From: Pseudocoprococcus catus
GTDB taxonomy: Bacteria > Bacillota > Clostridia > Lachnospirales > Lachnospiraceae
NCBI RefSeq assembly: GCF_019734885.1
Contig: NZ_JAAXCM010000026.1
Location: forward strand, 1 to 42,017
Direction: 5' to 3'
DNA: 42,017 bases
Part shown: positions 17,005 through 25,475 of the stretch, piece after piece
How the letters are laid out: each line of letters begins with the position of its first letter
Numbering within the stretch: the stretch's first letter is position 1
Made by a program: the position numbers and the translations under genes
Notes under the pieces: model-generated
What the model was told of the DNA's origin: nothing
Database searches by the model: none
What the model saw: only the letters and a program-made list of their open reading frames with translations

Positions 17005-17834
17005 CCTATCCGTCGGATTTTTCCGCCCTGGATCATGATCTTCTGTTGCTTCAGCAGCCTTCCCACAGCACGTTTAAAGGCCGCCTTGCTGATGCCAAGC
17101 TCACGCTCGATCACTTCCGGGCTGGCTTTCTCCGTAAAAGGAAGGACGCCGTCATAACTATCCAGAAGTCTGAGGATTTTCTCCCCGTCTTTGTCCATCT
17201 GAACACTGACAGTCTCTGACATGGATAATTCCATCTTGCCATCTTCCCGGACTTTGACAACCCTTGCATGCACACGGGCACCGATTTTTACGCCGCCATG
17301 AACGCCTTTTGCCGGAATCATGCCATGATATTTGCCGTCTACTGCTACAAAGGCACCATAATGCTCATTGATCTGATAAACAATGCCCTCGACATAGTCA
17401 TTCTTCTGATAGTCACTGTCTGTTTTCAAATATTCATAAACCTTCATCGTTGCACAAAGTCGATGGCTCTTGTCAATATATAATGCAACCAGGCAACTCT
17501 GTCCGCTCTCCGGGCGCCATGTCTGCTCTTTGAAAGGAAGGAAAAGATCCTTCTCAAGTCCCCAGTCAAGGAATGCACCAATCTTGCCTACTTCCTTCAC
17601 TTCAAGTACTGCGGTTTCTCCCAGTCTCAGTTTCGGCTCCAATGTTGTTGCCACCAGTCTGTCCTGGGAATCACGATATACAAAAACCTCTATCTCATCA
17701 CCAATCCCGCTTCCCTCCGGCACATATTTTGCCGGCAGCAATACAGCCTGATCTTCTCCATCACATCCAAGATAGACACCAAATGTTTTGATACGTTTAA
17801 CGGTTAAAATTTGTTTTTTACCTAATTCGATCAT
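17001..17834 (-). CDS. cvfB: CvfB/YitL-family S1 RNA-binding protein
   Basis: A 277-residue protein built of S1-type beta-barrel domains (about 1-60, 65-130 and 140-215; the third in DYVEGIVYQINEHYGAFVAVDGKYHGMIP) and a C-terminal winged-helix domain (VIERELGISKAAFKRAVGRLLKQQKI). This is the CvfB architecture, known in staphylococci and streptococci as an RNA-binding regulator of virulence genes; the role in a gut Clostridium is not known. It starts 21 bp after the stop of the acyl-ACP thioesterase gene, suggesting one transcript. Confidence 0.9.
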   Translation of the reverse strand: MIELGKKQILTVKRIKTFGVYLGCDGEDQAVLLPAKYVPEGSGIGDEIEVFVYRDSQDRLVATTLEPKLRLGETAVLEVKEVGKIGAFLDWGLEKDLFLPFKEQTWRPESGQSCLVALYIDKSHRLCATMKVYEYLKTDSDYQKNDYVEGIVYQINEHYGAFVAVDGKYHGMIPAKGVHGGVKIGARVHARVVKVREDGKMELSMSETVSVQMDKDGEKILRLLDSYDGVLPFTEKASPEVIERELGISKAAFKRAVGRLLKQQKIMIQGGKIRRIG

Positions 17835-17855
17835 GTTCTTCTCCCTATATCCTAT

Positions 17856-18566
17856 TTATATCTGATTTTTAAATTCTACAACAGCATATGGATGTGCCTC
17901 CTGGTCGCCAAGAAGGATCTTTATTATCTGCTCATCCATATAAACAAACGGATGCAGCTGATCATGAAGCACAGCTGCTTTCTTATATTCTACACGCACC
18001 TGGCGAATATGGAAAGTCTCCGGAACATACTCCAATGCCGTTCTTATGTACTGTGCATTGTTCATATGCTGATTGGTATCAATAAATGCTTTTGGAACAC
18101 AGATTGGTTTCTGCTCCTTTTTCTCCTCTTTGAAGGCAATCTTTCGCGGTGCACAGGTCATATCTGCTTTTTTTTCCATAGGATAATGCGATGCAATCTC
18201 AGGCGTAATCCGAACCACGCGTCCACTTTCTGTATCCACAAGAATCCACTGCGAATTAGCAACTGCTATACGCTTTCCGTTCTCATCCTGAAGCATAAAA
18301 TTTCTATACCCAAATGCAGCATCAAATTTGTATGGCCATGTACTCACCCTGATTTGACTGCCCATCTCCGGATATGTATCGACATCAATCTGCCATGAAG
18401 CTAAAAGCCATGCCAGATGATGTTCGGTCAGATATTCAAGTCCCATTCCAAGCACTTCTGACTGAAACACACTGCAGTCCTGAAAGTATTCGGCAATCTG
18501 CGCGATATCTGCATAACCTCTCATAGAAATCTCACTGTAAGTGACTCTTCTGTCATGTATATACAT
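17856..18566 (-). CDS. Acyl-ACP thioesterase (FatA/FatB-like)
   Basis: A double hotdog-fold thioesterase of 236 residues that releases fatty acids from acyl-carrier protein. Family marks are the TWPYKFDAAFGYRNFMLQD and ANSQWILVDTESGRVVRITPE segments in the first hotdog, and the second-half motif FIDTNQHMNNAQYI, where Asp, Asn and His are the usual catalytic network. ATG at 18566 follows AGAGGAG; a longer frame from 18653 runs back through the terminator hairpin at 18600-18625 and is not coding. Chain-length preference cannot be read from the sequence. Confidence 0.88.
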   Translation of the reverse strand: MYIHDRRVTYSEISMRGYADIAQIAEYFQDCSVFQSEVLGMGLEYLTEHHLAWLLASWQIDVDTYPEMGSQIRVSTWPYKFDAAFGYRNFMLQDENGKRIAVANSQWILVDTESGRVVRITPEIASHYPMEKKADMTCAPRKIAFKEEKKEQKPICVPKAFIDTNQHMNNAQYIRTALEYVPETFHIRQVRVEYKKAAVLHDQLHPFVYMDEQIIKILLGDQEAHPYAVVEFKNQI

Positions 18567-18599
18567 TCTCCGTCTCCTCTCTTCATCTGTCGCAGGATT

Positions 18600-18625
18600 A
18601 AAAAAGAATGTGCCAAAGCACATTC
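18600..18625 (-). terminator. Terminator-like hairpin just before the thioesterase gene
   Basis: GAATGTGC and GCACATTC (18606-18613, 18618-18625) pair exactly around a four-base loop. On the minus strand six T follow. It ends 34 bases before the thioesterase ATG, so it would stop transcription coming from tRNA-Gln or act as an attenuator in a leader. Confidence 0.75.
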
Positions 18626-18742
18626 TCGCGCCGAGCGCGGTCGCTTGCGACAATCTACATCTTTGCGCGAGTGCGCATCACAGACGCGTTAGTGCCTTTT
18701 TATGTAATAGGGAATTCCTCGGAATTTCCTATTACATAAAAA
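18600..18742 (-). repeat. Multi-hairpin element upstream of the thioesterase
   Basis: Five inverted repeats stand in a row: a 22-bp near-perfect AT-rich palindrome with one mismatch (18697-18718 and 18721-18742), then TGCGC/GCGCA (18664-18677), GTCGC/GCGAC (18640-18651), CGCGC/GCGCG (18627-18639), and the terminator stem (18606-18625). The GC-rich middle differs strongly from the surrounding AT-rich DNA. Candidates are a dispersed repeat of REP or MITE type or a structured leader RNA ending in a terminator. No target duplication is evident. Confidence 0.55.
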
Positions 18743-18773
18743 AAACAGACATCTTGCCTCAGCAAGATGTCTG
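18738..18773 (-). terminator. Rho-independent terminator of tRNA-Gln
   Basis: CAGACATCTTGC and GCAAGATGTCTG form a perfect 12-base stem with a four-base loop; eight T follow on the minus strand. It lies 11 bases after the tRNA. Confidence 0.93.
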
Positions 18774-18783
18774 ACCTAGTAGC

Positions 18784-18855
18784 TGGGCTAGAAGGACTCG
18801 AACCTTCAAATGCAGGAGTCAGAATCCTGTGCCTTGCCAATTTGGCGATAGCCCA
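18784..18855 (-). tRNA. tRNA-Gln (CTG anticodon)
   Basis: The 72-nt minus-strand segment begins TGGGCTA and ends TAGCCCA, starting with U as glutamine tRNAs do. The anticodon stem CAGGA/TCCTG encloses TTCTGAC, anticodon CTG; the T-arm holds GGTTCGAGTCC. It is a single-gene unit with its own promoter and terminator. Confidence 0.95.
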
Positions 18856-18874
18856 ATGTCTCTTGACAAAAAGA

Positions 18875-18903
18875 ATTATATAACAGGAAAGCAAAAACGT
18901 CAA
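18875..18903 (-). promoter_or_regulatory. Promoter of tRNA-Gln
   Basis: TTGACG, a 17-nt spacer and TATAAT on the minus strand. The predicted start is about 12 bases before the tRNA 5' end. Confidence 0.82.
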
Positions 18904-18963
18904 GTACTTTTTTTAAATTTTTTAAACTTTTTTATTAATATCTACAAAATACTAAATTCCACC

Positions 18964-19190
18964 ATCTGCCGGGAGGGGGCGGCAGCGAAACATCCCTGGC
19001 TTTTGAGAACAAAGATCCACAGTTAAGCATTCAGGCCCGTTTGCACTGCCTGGTGCTGGCAGCGGTACATAAGGTGTTAAAAAAACAACACCTAAGTACC
19101 GGCCGCACCAGAAGCACCTGACATGCTTAACTGTGGATCTTTGTTCTTCCAGAATTCTCGATGTTTCGCCATGAACGCCTCCCGGCAGAT
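18964..19190 (+). repeat. Structured palindromic element, copy A
   Basis: A 25-bp perfect inverted repeat (19006-19030 with 19123-19147) extends outward as an imperfect repeat to ATCTGCCGGGAGG/CCTCCCGGCAGAT (18964-18976, 19178-19190). Inside, an 89-nt core (19032-19120) has three nested helices: TGGTGC/GCACCA, GGTAC/GTACC and GGTGTT/AACACC, with fixed single-stranded parts such as CGTTTGCACTGCC, ATAA, TAA and GAAGCA. The same core occurs in copy B with different helix sequences. I cannot name the family. The inner part has no plausible gene. Confidence 0.75.
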
Positions 19191-19276
19191 ATTTCCTCCG
19201 GATAAAATCTCCGCATCATAAGGAATCCTTACCTCATAAAATGGGCTAACATTCCGCTTCTCTCTTTCTATACGCA

Positions 19277-19479
19277 GATCATTGTGAACTATCAATAGCA
19301 CTTAGATGAACCTAATAAAAATACCGGCTTCACAGCAGGTGCTTCTATCGCGTCCGGTACTTAGATGCCGTTTTTTGGCATCTTATGTACCGCTGACAGC
19401 GATAGGCAGTGCAAACGTGCCTGCTGTGAAGCCGGTATTTTTATAGGTTCTCATAAACCACTAACAGTTCACAATGATC
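19277..19479 (-). repeat. Structured palindromic element, copy B
   Basis: A 24-bp perfect inverted repeat (19316-19339 with 19420-19443) is continued by GAACCTA/TAGGTTC and GATCATTGTGAACT/AGTTCACAATGATC (19277-19290, 19466-19479). The 88-nt core (19336-19423), read on the minus strand, matches copy A: CGTTTGCACTGCC, then helices TATCGC/GCGATA, GGTAC/GTACC and GATGCC/GGCATC, with the same ATAA, TAA and GAAGCA joints. Together A and B face each other about 87 bp apart, like the two ends of one unit. The outer arm ends two bases before the truA stop codon. Confidence 0.75.
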
Positions 19480-19481
19480 GT

Positions 19482-20225
19482 CTAATATTCCACTTCCTGA
19501 AGGAACAGTCCCTGTGCCGCAGCGGTTGCCCCGGCTTTTGTTCTGTCTCTGCTTTCAAGAATGGCTGTCATTTCTTCCGGTCGGCGTTCACCTTTGCCGA
19601 CCTCGATCAATGTTCCTACAATGATTCTTACCATATTGTATAAGAAGCCATTGCCATAAACGGTGATCTGCAGTTCTCTTGTGTCTGCGTAGATATCTAT
19701 ATCATAGATTTCACGCACGGTTGATTTGTTGGTTCGCTTATTGGAACAAAATGCTTTGAAATCATGCTCACCTACGAGAAGGGCTGCTGCCTTTTTCATA
19801 GCTGTCACATCCAGTTTGTCAAAACAATACCAAGTATATTTTCTGTCAAAAACACACGGTACATCGCCGACAGCAATACGATAGAGATATTTTTTGGCTT
19901 TGGCATTGTAACGGCTATGGAAACGCTCCGGCACATCGTCCACCCGGTTGACAGCAATATCACCCGGCAGATAACGATTCAGATAGTATTTCATCTCCCA
20001 ACACTTCATCTGACTGTTCGTATGAAAATTAGCTACCTGCTCATAAGCATGTACACCAGCATCTGTTCTTCCCGCACCGATCAGTTCGATTTTCTCTCCC
20101 GTCATTTTACCGAGAACATCCTCAAGTTTTCCCTGAATCGTTACACCGTGCCCTTTTCCAAGGCGCTGCCACCCATCATATCTGCCTCCATCATACTCAA
20201 TCAGCAGCCGTATATTTCTCTCCAT
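19482..20225 (-). CDS. truA: tRNA pseudouridine(38-40) synthase TruA
   Basis: The 247-residue enzyme converts uridines 38, 39 and 40 of the tRNA anticodon arm to pseudouridine. The catalytic Asp is residue 55 in GAGRTDAGVHA, and the later YRIAVGDVP, HDFKAFCSN and GNGFLYNMVRIIVGTLIEVG segments are all typical. AAAGGAT precedes the ATG. The start overlaps the end of the ABC ATPase gene by 29 bp, so truA is read as the last gene of the peptide transporter operon, though the functions are unrelated. Confidence 0.95.
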   Translation of the reverse strand: MERNIRLLIEYDGGRYDGWQRLGKGHGVTIQGKLEDVLGKMTGEKIELIGAGRTDAGVHAYEQVANFHTNSQMKCWEMKYYLNRYLPGDIAVNRVDDVPERFHSRYNAKAKKYLYRIAVGDVPCVFDRKYTWYCFDKLDVTAMKKAAALLVGEHDFKAFCSNKRTNKSTVREIYDIDIYADTRELQITVYGNGFLYNMVRIIVGTLIEVGKGERRPEEMTAILESRDRTKAGATAAAQGLFLQEVEY

Positions 20226-21957
20226 ATTCTATCCTTTCACATCTTACATAATGCGGATGACCAGGTGTACCAATATCTGTCAGCGCCGGCACATCATTCA
20301 GGCACTTCTCACCGGCATAGTGACAGCGATGGTAAAATGGACATCCACCCTCATTCTCACTGGCATCCTGCAATAATTCATTAACAGTGACACAATCTGT
20401 TGCTGTTTTTTCCTCATCCGTGAGGATACTGTCAAACAGCATTCTCGTATACGGATGACACGGATGATCGTAGAGCTCATCCACATCTGCCATCTCCACA
20501 ATTCTTCCAAGATACATAACGATTACTCTGTGGCACATATGATGGACAACATTCAAATCATGAGAAATAAACATGTAGGTCAGATTCTTTTCATCATGCA
20601 GCTTCAAAAGCAAGCGCAGAATCTGGGACTGTACCGTCACATCAAGTGCAGAAACAGGTTCATCTGCAATAATCAGCTTCTCACCTCGCATCAGTGAAAG
20701 GCCAATACTGATTCTCTGACGCTGTCCACCTGAAAGCTCTCTCGCATAACGATTGGCAAAGGACGGATCCAGACCAATTTCGACCAGCATCTGGTCAACC
20801 ATTTCTTTTCTCTGCTTCTTATCCTTTATACCTTTTAATTTCAAAGGCTCCTCCATGATCCAGCCAATCTTTCTGGCCGGATTCAGGGAACTGAAGGGAT
20901 CCTGGAAAACCATCTGCGGTTTCAGATGATCCATCTCCATCTTGCCGTCGAATTCCTTGTTCAAACCGACAATCGTCTTGGCCAGTGTAGATTTTCCGCA
21001 TCCACTCTCTCCTACAACGCCGAGGATTTCTCCTTCATACAAATCAAAGCTCATATTGTGGATAATATGTTTGCGCTGATTTTTACTTGAAAACAGCTTT
21101 TTGTTTTCCTTATAATAAACGTTCAGATTGCTCACTTCAAGAAGCTTCTTTGTATTTTGACTCTTCTTGACCTGATCCGGCATAGACGCCACCAGTTTGC
21201 GGGTATATTCATGTTTTGGATGCTTCAGTACTTCCTTGGCATCACCGCGTTCTACGATCACGCCCTTGTACATGACAACAACCTTCTGACAGACTTCCTT
21301 GATAACATTCAAGTCATGGGAAATAAACAGAATTGAACTTCCCGTATCCCTGTGAATCTTCTTCAGCAGATTCAAAATCTGTGCCTGCACAGTTACATCA
21401 AGGGCAGTTGTCGGTTCATCCGCAATAATCAGATCCGGATGATTGATGATAGCCATGGCGATCATCACTCGCTGACGCATACCTCCTGAAATCTCATGAG
21501 GATACTGATCAATCAGTGTCTCCGGATTTCTCAGGCCAACACTTGCCAGGGTCTCAATCACACGTTTTCGAATGGTTTCTTTATCTAAATCTGTATGCAG
21601 TTTCAGACTTTCTCCCACCTGGGTACCGATTTTCATAACCGGATTTAATGAAGTCATCGGCTCCTGAAAGATCATGGACATATTTCTCCCCTGGATCTTT
21701 CGTCTTTCCTCACGGCTCATGCCAAGCAGCTCCTGTCCGTTCAGACGGATGGAGCCCTCAGACACCTGAGCCTCTTCACTCAGTAATCCCATCACCGCAA
21801 GGGATGTCATGGATTTGCCGGAACCGGATTCACCGACGATTCCTACGATTTCTCCTTTTCCCACCTCAAGATTGACATGATCCACAACTGTGTGTATGCC
21901 ACTCTTTGTTGGAAAACCAATGGTCAAATTCTCAATTTTTAATAATTCCTTATCCAT
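20197..21957 (-). CDS. Peptide ABC transporter, fused double ATPase
   Basis: Two ATPase domains that are often separate DppD and DppF proteins are joined in 586 residues. Domain 1 has Walker A GESGSGKS, signature SGGMRQR and Walker B LIIADEPTTALD; domain 2 has GESGCGKS, SGGQRQR and LIIADEPVSALD. The C-terminal oligopeptide region has HPCHPYTRMLFDSI and four cysteines (CPFYHRCHYAGEKC and a later C), a set that in related DppD/DppF proteins holds a 4Fe-4S cluster. Two permeases and a binding protein precede it. The substrate is probably a di- or oligopeptide; nickel or other ligands cannot be ruled out. Confidence 0.92.
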   Translation of the reverse strand: MDKELLKIENLTIGFPTKSGIHTVVDHVNLEVGKGEIVGIVGESGSGKSMTSLAVMGLLSEEAQVSEGSIRLNGQELLGMSREERRKIQGRNMSMIFQEPMTSLNPVMKIGTQVGESLKLHTDLDKETIRKRVIETLASVGLRNPETLIDQYPHEISGGMRQRVMIAMAIINHPDLIIADEPTTALDVTVQAQILNLLKKIHRDTGSSILFISHDLNVIKEVCQKVVVMYKGVIVERGDAKEVLKHPKHEYTRKLVASMPDQVKKSQNTKKLLEVSNLNVYYKENKKLFSSKNQRKHIIHNMSFDLYEGEILGVVGESGCGKSTLAKTIVGLNKEFDGKMEMDHLKPQMVFQDPFSSLNPARKIGWIMEEPLKLKGIKDKKQRKEMVDQMLVEIGLDPSFANRYARELSGGQRQRISIGLSLMRGEKLIIADEPVSALDVTVQSQILRLLLKLHDEKNLTYMFISHDLNVVHHMCHRVIVMYLGRIVEMADVDELYDHPCHPYTRMLFDSILTDEEKTATDCVTVNELLQDASENEGGCPFYHRCHYAGEKCLNDVPALTDIGTPGHPHYVRCERIEYGEKYTAAD

Positions 21958-21966
21958 AGGTTCCTC

Positions 21967-22764
21967 CTAATCGCTGATGGCCCTCAGCCCTTCACTGATC
22001 TGACTGAAGCCGAGAATAATAAGCACGATGACAACACCTGGCCAAATAGCATACCACGGTGCAGTAAATATATACGCCTGCGCCTCCGAAAGCATACGTC
22101 CGAGACTTGGATCCGGTGGCTGTACCCCCAATCCGAGATAACTCATACTTGCCTCTGCTAAAACGGCATTGTTAAAGCCGATTGCTGCCGCTGTCAGCAG
22201 GCTGACCGCTGTATTTGGCAGAATATGAACAAATATAATTCTCAGATTGCCCGCACCCATCACCTGGGCACTCCGGACAAATTCCTGGGATTTGTATCGT
22301 ATCACTTCACTTCGCACTATTCGTGCAAAGCTTGGAATAAACATCACACCCAGTGCAATGATAATCTTGTATTTACCTGTTCCGATAAAACTGATAAAAA
22401 TCAAGACAAGCAGCACACTTGGAAATGATAATAAAACATCATTGATTCGCATAACGATCTCATCAAGCAGACCACCATAAAATCCTGTCAGAGAGCCGAT
22501 GATAACACCGAAGAAGCAACCGATCGCCACAGTGGAAAGTGCCACAAAAAAGGTTGTGCCGCAGCCGTTCATGACACGGCTGAAAACATCTCTTCCGAAA
22601 TTATCTGTTCCCATCAGATGAATCAGACTTGGCGCCTGATTCTTGGCCAGACTGTCCATTCCGGTAACCGCATACGGTGTCCAGAACTGACCGATAATCG
22701 TTATAATGAGGATAATGCCTGTCAGGATCAAACCAATGATCAGGCTGTAATTACGTTTCTTCAT
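21967..22764 (-). CDS. Peptide ABC transporter permease, DppC type
   Basis: A 265-residue inner-membrane protein with a first helix at residues 7-27 and further helices that make up the BPD transporter fold. The N-terminal TDNFGRDVFSRV motif marks the DppC/OppC group, and the EAA loop is near GFNNAVLAEASMSYLGLGVQPPDPSLGRML. It is the second half of the channel together with the DppB-type gene that ends 12 bases before it. AGGAG stands before the ATG. Confidence 0.93.
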   Translation of the reverse strand: MKKRNYSLIIGLILTGIILIITIIGQFWTPYAVTGMDSLAKNQAPSLIHLMGTDNFGRDVFSRVMNGCGTTFFVALSTVAIGCFFGVIIGSLTGFYGGLLDEIVMRINDVLLSFPSVLLVLIFISFIGTGKYKIIIALGVMFIPSFARIVRSEVIRYKSQEFVRSAQVMGAGNLRIIFVHILPNTAVSLLTAAAIGFNNAVLAEASMSYLGLGVQPPDPSLGRMLSEAQAYIFTAPWYAIWPGVVIVLIILGFSQISEGLRAISD

Positions 22765-22775
22765 TTCTTACACTC

Positions 22776-23720
22776 CTACGCTGTCCGAACTCTTGGGTCT
22801 GCCAGCTGATATAAAACATCCACAAGGAAATTGATAATGACAACGATAGATGTAATATATAAAACAGCTGCCTGAACAACCGGATAATCACGGGTTGAGA
22901 TCGATGTAATCATCAGACGCCCCATCCCCGGGATACTGAAAACCTGTTCAATCACAAGGCTTCCGGCGAGAATCTCTGCAACAACCATCGCAACAAACGT
23001 AATGACCGGTATCAGCGCATTACGAAGAACATGACCGTACAAAACCTGATTCACAGAATTACCTTTGCTGTAAGCGGTTCTGACGTAATCTTTCTTCATC
23101 TCACTCAAAACGGAATTACGAAGATATTTCACAACCATTGCAATCTTCGGAAGCGCTACTGCAACTGCAGGAAGGATCAGATATTCAATGCATCCTTTCA
23201 TGTCCTCTTCCATACTGACATACCCACCCGGCTGAAATACTTTAAAGACAAGACCGAAAACATACGTCAGTATAATACCAAGAAAGAACGACGGAATCGC
23301 CATTGTAATCTGTGTCAGCTGATTAATCAGCACATCCAGCCACTTACCGGCAAATCGTGCAGACAGCATTCCCAATGGAAGAGCGATAACAACGATAATG
23401 ACAAAGGACATCACAGCCAACAGAATCGTGACCGGAAGTCGTGACTTTAAAAGCTGCGTCACTGTCATTGTATCGTATTTGTAGGATTGACCAAAATCGC
23501 CGTGTAGTGCCTTCTCAAGCCAATGCACATAACGTGTCATCACAGGCTGATCCAACTCATACTCTGCTCTGACCCTGGCAATAGCTTCGGGAGATGCATC
23601 CACTCCCAGTTTGGAAATAGCGGCATCTCCCGGTATGACACTAAAAGCGGTAAAGGTCAGAAGTGAAATAAATAACAATGTTATAATGAGAGTAATAATT
23701 TTTTTTATAAAATATTTCAT
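22776..23720 (-). CDS. Peptide ABC transporter permease, DppB type
   Basis: The 314-residue protein opens with a hydrophobic helix (IIALIITLLFISLLTFTAFSVIPGDAA-like, residues 6-30), a DppB hallmark, and contains five to six helices plus the coupling segment SVLSEMKKDYVRTAYSKGNSVNQVLYGHVLRNALIP. ATG at 23720 follows GGAGGTCATA; an upstream start would add only five residues. It pairs with the DppC-type permease just downstream, in the order binding protein, DppB, DppC, ATPase. Confidence 0.93.
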   Translation of the reverse strand: MKYFIKKIITLIITLLFISLLTFTAFSVIPGDAAISKLGVDASPEAIARVRAEYELDQPVMTRYVHWLEKALHGDFGQSYKYDTMTVTQLLKSRLPVTILLAVMSFVIIVVIALPLGMLSARFAGKWLDVLINQLTQITMAIPSFFLGIILTYVFGLVFKVFQPGGYVSMEEDMKGCIEYLILPAVAVALPKIAMVVKYLRNSVLSEMKKDYVRTAYSKGNSVNQVLYGHVLRNALIPVITFVAMVVAEILAGSLVIEQVFSIPGMGRLMITSISTRDYPVVQAAVLYITSIVVIINFLVDVLYQLADPRVRTA

Positions 23721-23777
23721 TATGACCTCCGCCATGGTTACCCATGTGCTTTATTAAATTCGTATTTTTTGTTCGTT

Positions 23778-25367
23778 TTACTGAGCCAACTTGATCAGTG
23801 AAAGGTCAATTGCGGAAACCGCATATGTCTGATAACCTGTATACTTCTTATTAAGAGCAATCAGATTGGCCGGATCTTCAATAAATACAGATGCTGCCTC
23901 GTCTGTCAAAATCTGCTGAAGCTTGTTGTAAATCTCATGCTTCTGATCCTTATCAACTGTAGCCAGTGCCTGACCGTACAATTCATCATATTCTGTATTG
24001 CTGAAGTTTGTAAAGTCATTGCTGGATTCTGTATAGTATCTCTTGTACCATGTAGATGGTGCCTGAGAACTGATATCAAATCCGATGACTGTTGACTGAT
24101 AATCTCTGCCCTGGTATACATCTGATAACCATGCACTCCATTCAATCTGGTTGATTGTCACATTCACACCAACTGCTGCCAGCTGTTCTGCAATAATTTC
24201 TGCAGTCTGAATATGCTGTGAGTAGTTACTTGGAACTGTGATCTCAAGATCAAAACCATCACCATATCCTGCTTCTGTAAGAAGTTCTTTGGCCTTCTCT
24301 ACATCATATGTATAAGTGCCTTCTGTATCTGCATTATACCATGCTGTGATCATCGGATAGCCATGTGTCTGGATGATCTTACTCTTGCCATTGAACAGGA
24401 ATTCATTGATCGCATCTCGATCAATCGCATAGTTCAGTGCCTGTCTGACACGCACATCCTGAAGTGGTTTGTAAGAGTTATTCAGGAAAAGACCGTGAAT
24501 CAGCATCATTGTTGATTCAACAACATTGTAGTCAGAATTTAATGCTTGAACCTGATCGTTTGTCAGATACAATAACATATCAATTGTACCACCCTGCAGT
24601 TCAAGGAATGCAGCCTGTGCATCAGCGATAAATTTGAACTTTGCAGATGTTACACAATCAAGATCCTGATTCCAGTAGCCATCATACTTCTCAAGTTCAA
24701 GGTACTGACCTTCAGCGAACTTCTTCACTTTGAAAGGACCTGTACCGATTGGGTTTGTTGCCTGCTCAGCATCGTTGGCCTGTTCGAGGATTGCAACTGT
24801 CAGGTTGTAGATAAATTCTGAGTTTGCCTCTGACAGTGTCAGCTCGATTGTCTTGTCATCCACAATTTTGATATCTGAAATAACAGAAAGTGCGGAAGAC
24901 TCGCCGTCCATTTCCGCACTTCTCTCTAATGAATATTTAATATCTTCGACAGTTACAGGGTTGCCATCCTGGAAAGTAATTCCATCTCTTAATGTGAAAG
25001 TATAAGTCTTCGCATCATCAGAGATTGTGTAATCACTTGCTACCGCTGGAGTGACATCACCATCTGTAGTAGGTTTTACCAAACCTTCAAAAACGTTAAA
25101 TAAGACACTGCGAGTTCCTGCATCCGTATCTTCGTGCGGGTCAAGACTGCTGATTTCCTGTGACAGACCTACTGTAAAACAGGAAGTATCTGAATTTGCT
25201 GCGTCAGACTGTGTGCCATCTGCTGCAGATTCAGTTGTCTTTTCTGAAGAACTATTACCAGTTTCAGAAGACTCTGTACTCTTATTGCTTCCGCATGCGC
25301 AGAATGCAACAGATACCAAAAGCACCATTACACTTAAAAGAATCTTTGTGACAGATTTCTTTTTCAT
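23778..25367 (-). CDS. Peptide-binding lipoprotein (SBP family 5)
   Basis: A 529-residue extracellular solute-binding protein. The N-terminus MKKKSVTKILLSVMVLLVSVAFCAC is a lipoprotein signal, with Cys25 the probable lipidated residue, and a Ser/Thr/Glu-rich linker follows. Family 5 signatures are AYTFTLRDGITFQDGNPVTVEDIKYSLERS-like text and VRQALNYAIDRDAI. It captures peptides for the permeases and ATPase that follow. Its promoter lies in the 108-bp gap behind the FtsX-like gene, so the operon (binding protein, dppB, dppC, ATPase, truA) is a separate unit. Confidence 0.93.
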   Translation of the reverse strand: MKKKSVTKILLSVMVLLVSVAFCACGSNKSTESSETGNSSSEKTTESAADGTQSDAANSDTSCFTVGLSQEISSLDPHEDTDAGTRSVLFNVFEGLVKPTTDGDVTPAVASDYTISDDAKTYTFTLRDGITFQDGNPVTVEDIKYSLERSAEMDGESSALSVISDIKIVDDKTIELTLSEANSEFIYNLTVAILEQANDAEQATNPIGTGPFKVKKFAEGQYLELEKYDGYWNQDLDCVTSAKFKFIADAQAAFLELQGGTIDMLLYLTNDQVQALNSDYNVVESTMMLIHGLFLNNSYKPLQDVRVRQALNYAIDRDAINEFLFNGKSKIIQTHGYPMITAWYNADTEGTYTYDVEKAKELLTEAGYGDGFDLEITVPSNYSQHIQTAEIIAEQLAAVGVNVTINQIEWSAWLSDVYQGRDYQSTVIGFDISSQAPSTWYKRYYTESSNDFTNFSNTEYDELYGQALATVDKDQKHEIYNKLQQILTDEAASVFIEDPANLIALNKKYTGYQTYAVSAIDLSLIKLAQ

Positions 25368-25424
25368 AATCGTTTAAACCTCTTTTTTCTGTAATATTTC
25401 TCCCATTATTAAATTGTCTATCAC

Positions 25425-25452
25425 ATTATACCATTTCATCCATAAAAATCAA
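25425..25452 (-). promoter_or_regulatory. Promoter of the peptide transporter operon
   Basis: TTGATT, a 16-nt spacer and TATAAT with TGG upstream (extended -10) on the minus strand. The leader to the first ATG is about 50 nt. Confidence 0.65.
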
Positions 25453-25475
25453 GTATTTTTTATTGAAATTGACAG

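Noticed and set aside
19092-19301. Calling the 69-codon frame a gene
   Set aside because: GTG start without a ribosome site, and both ends lie in inverted repeats; listed only as an observation.
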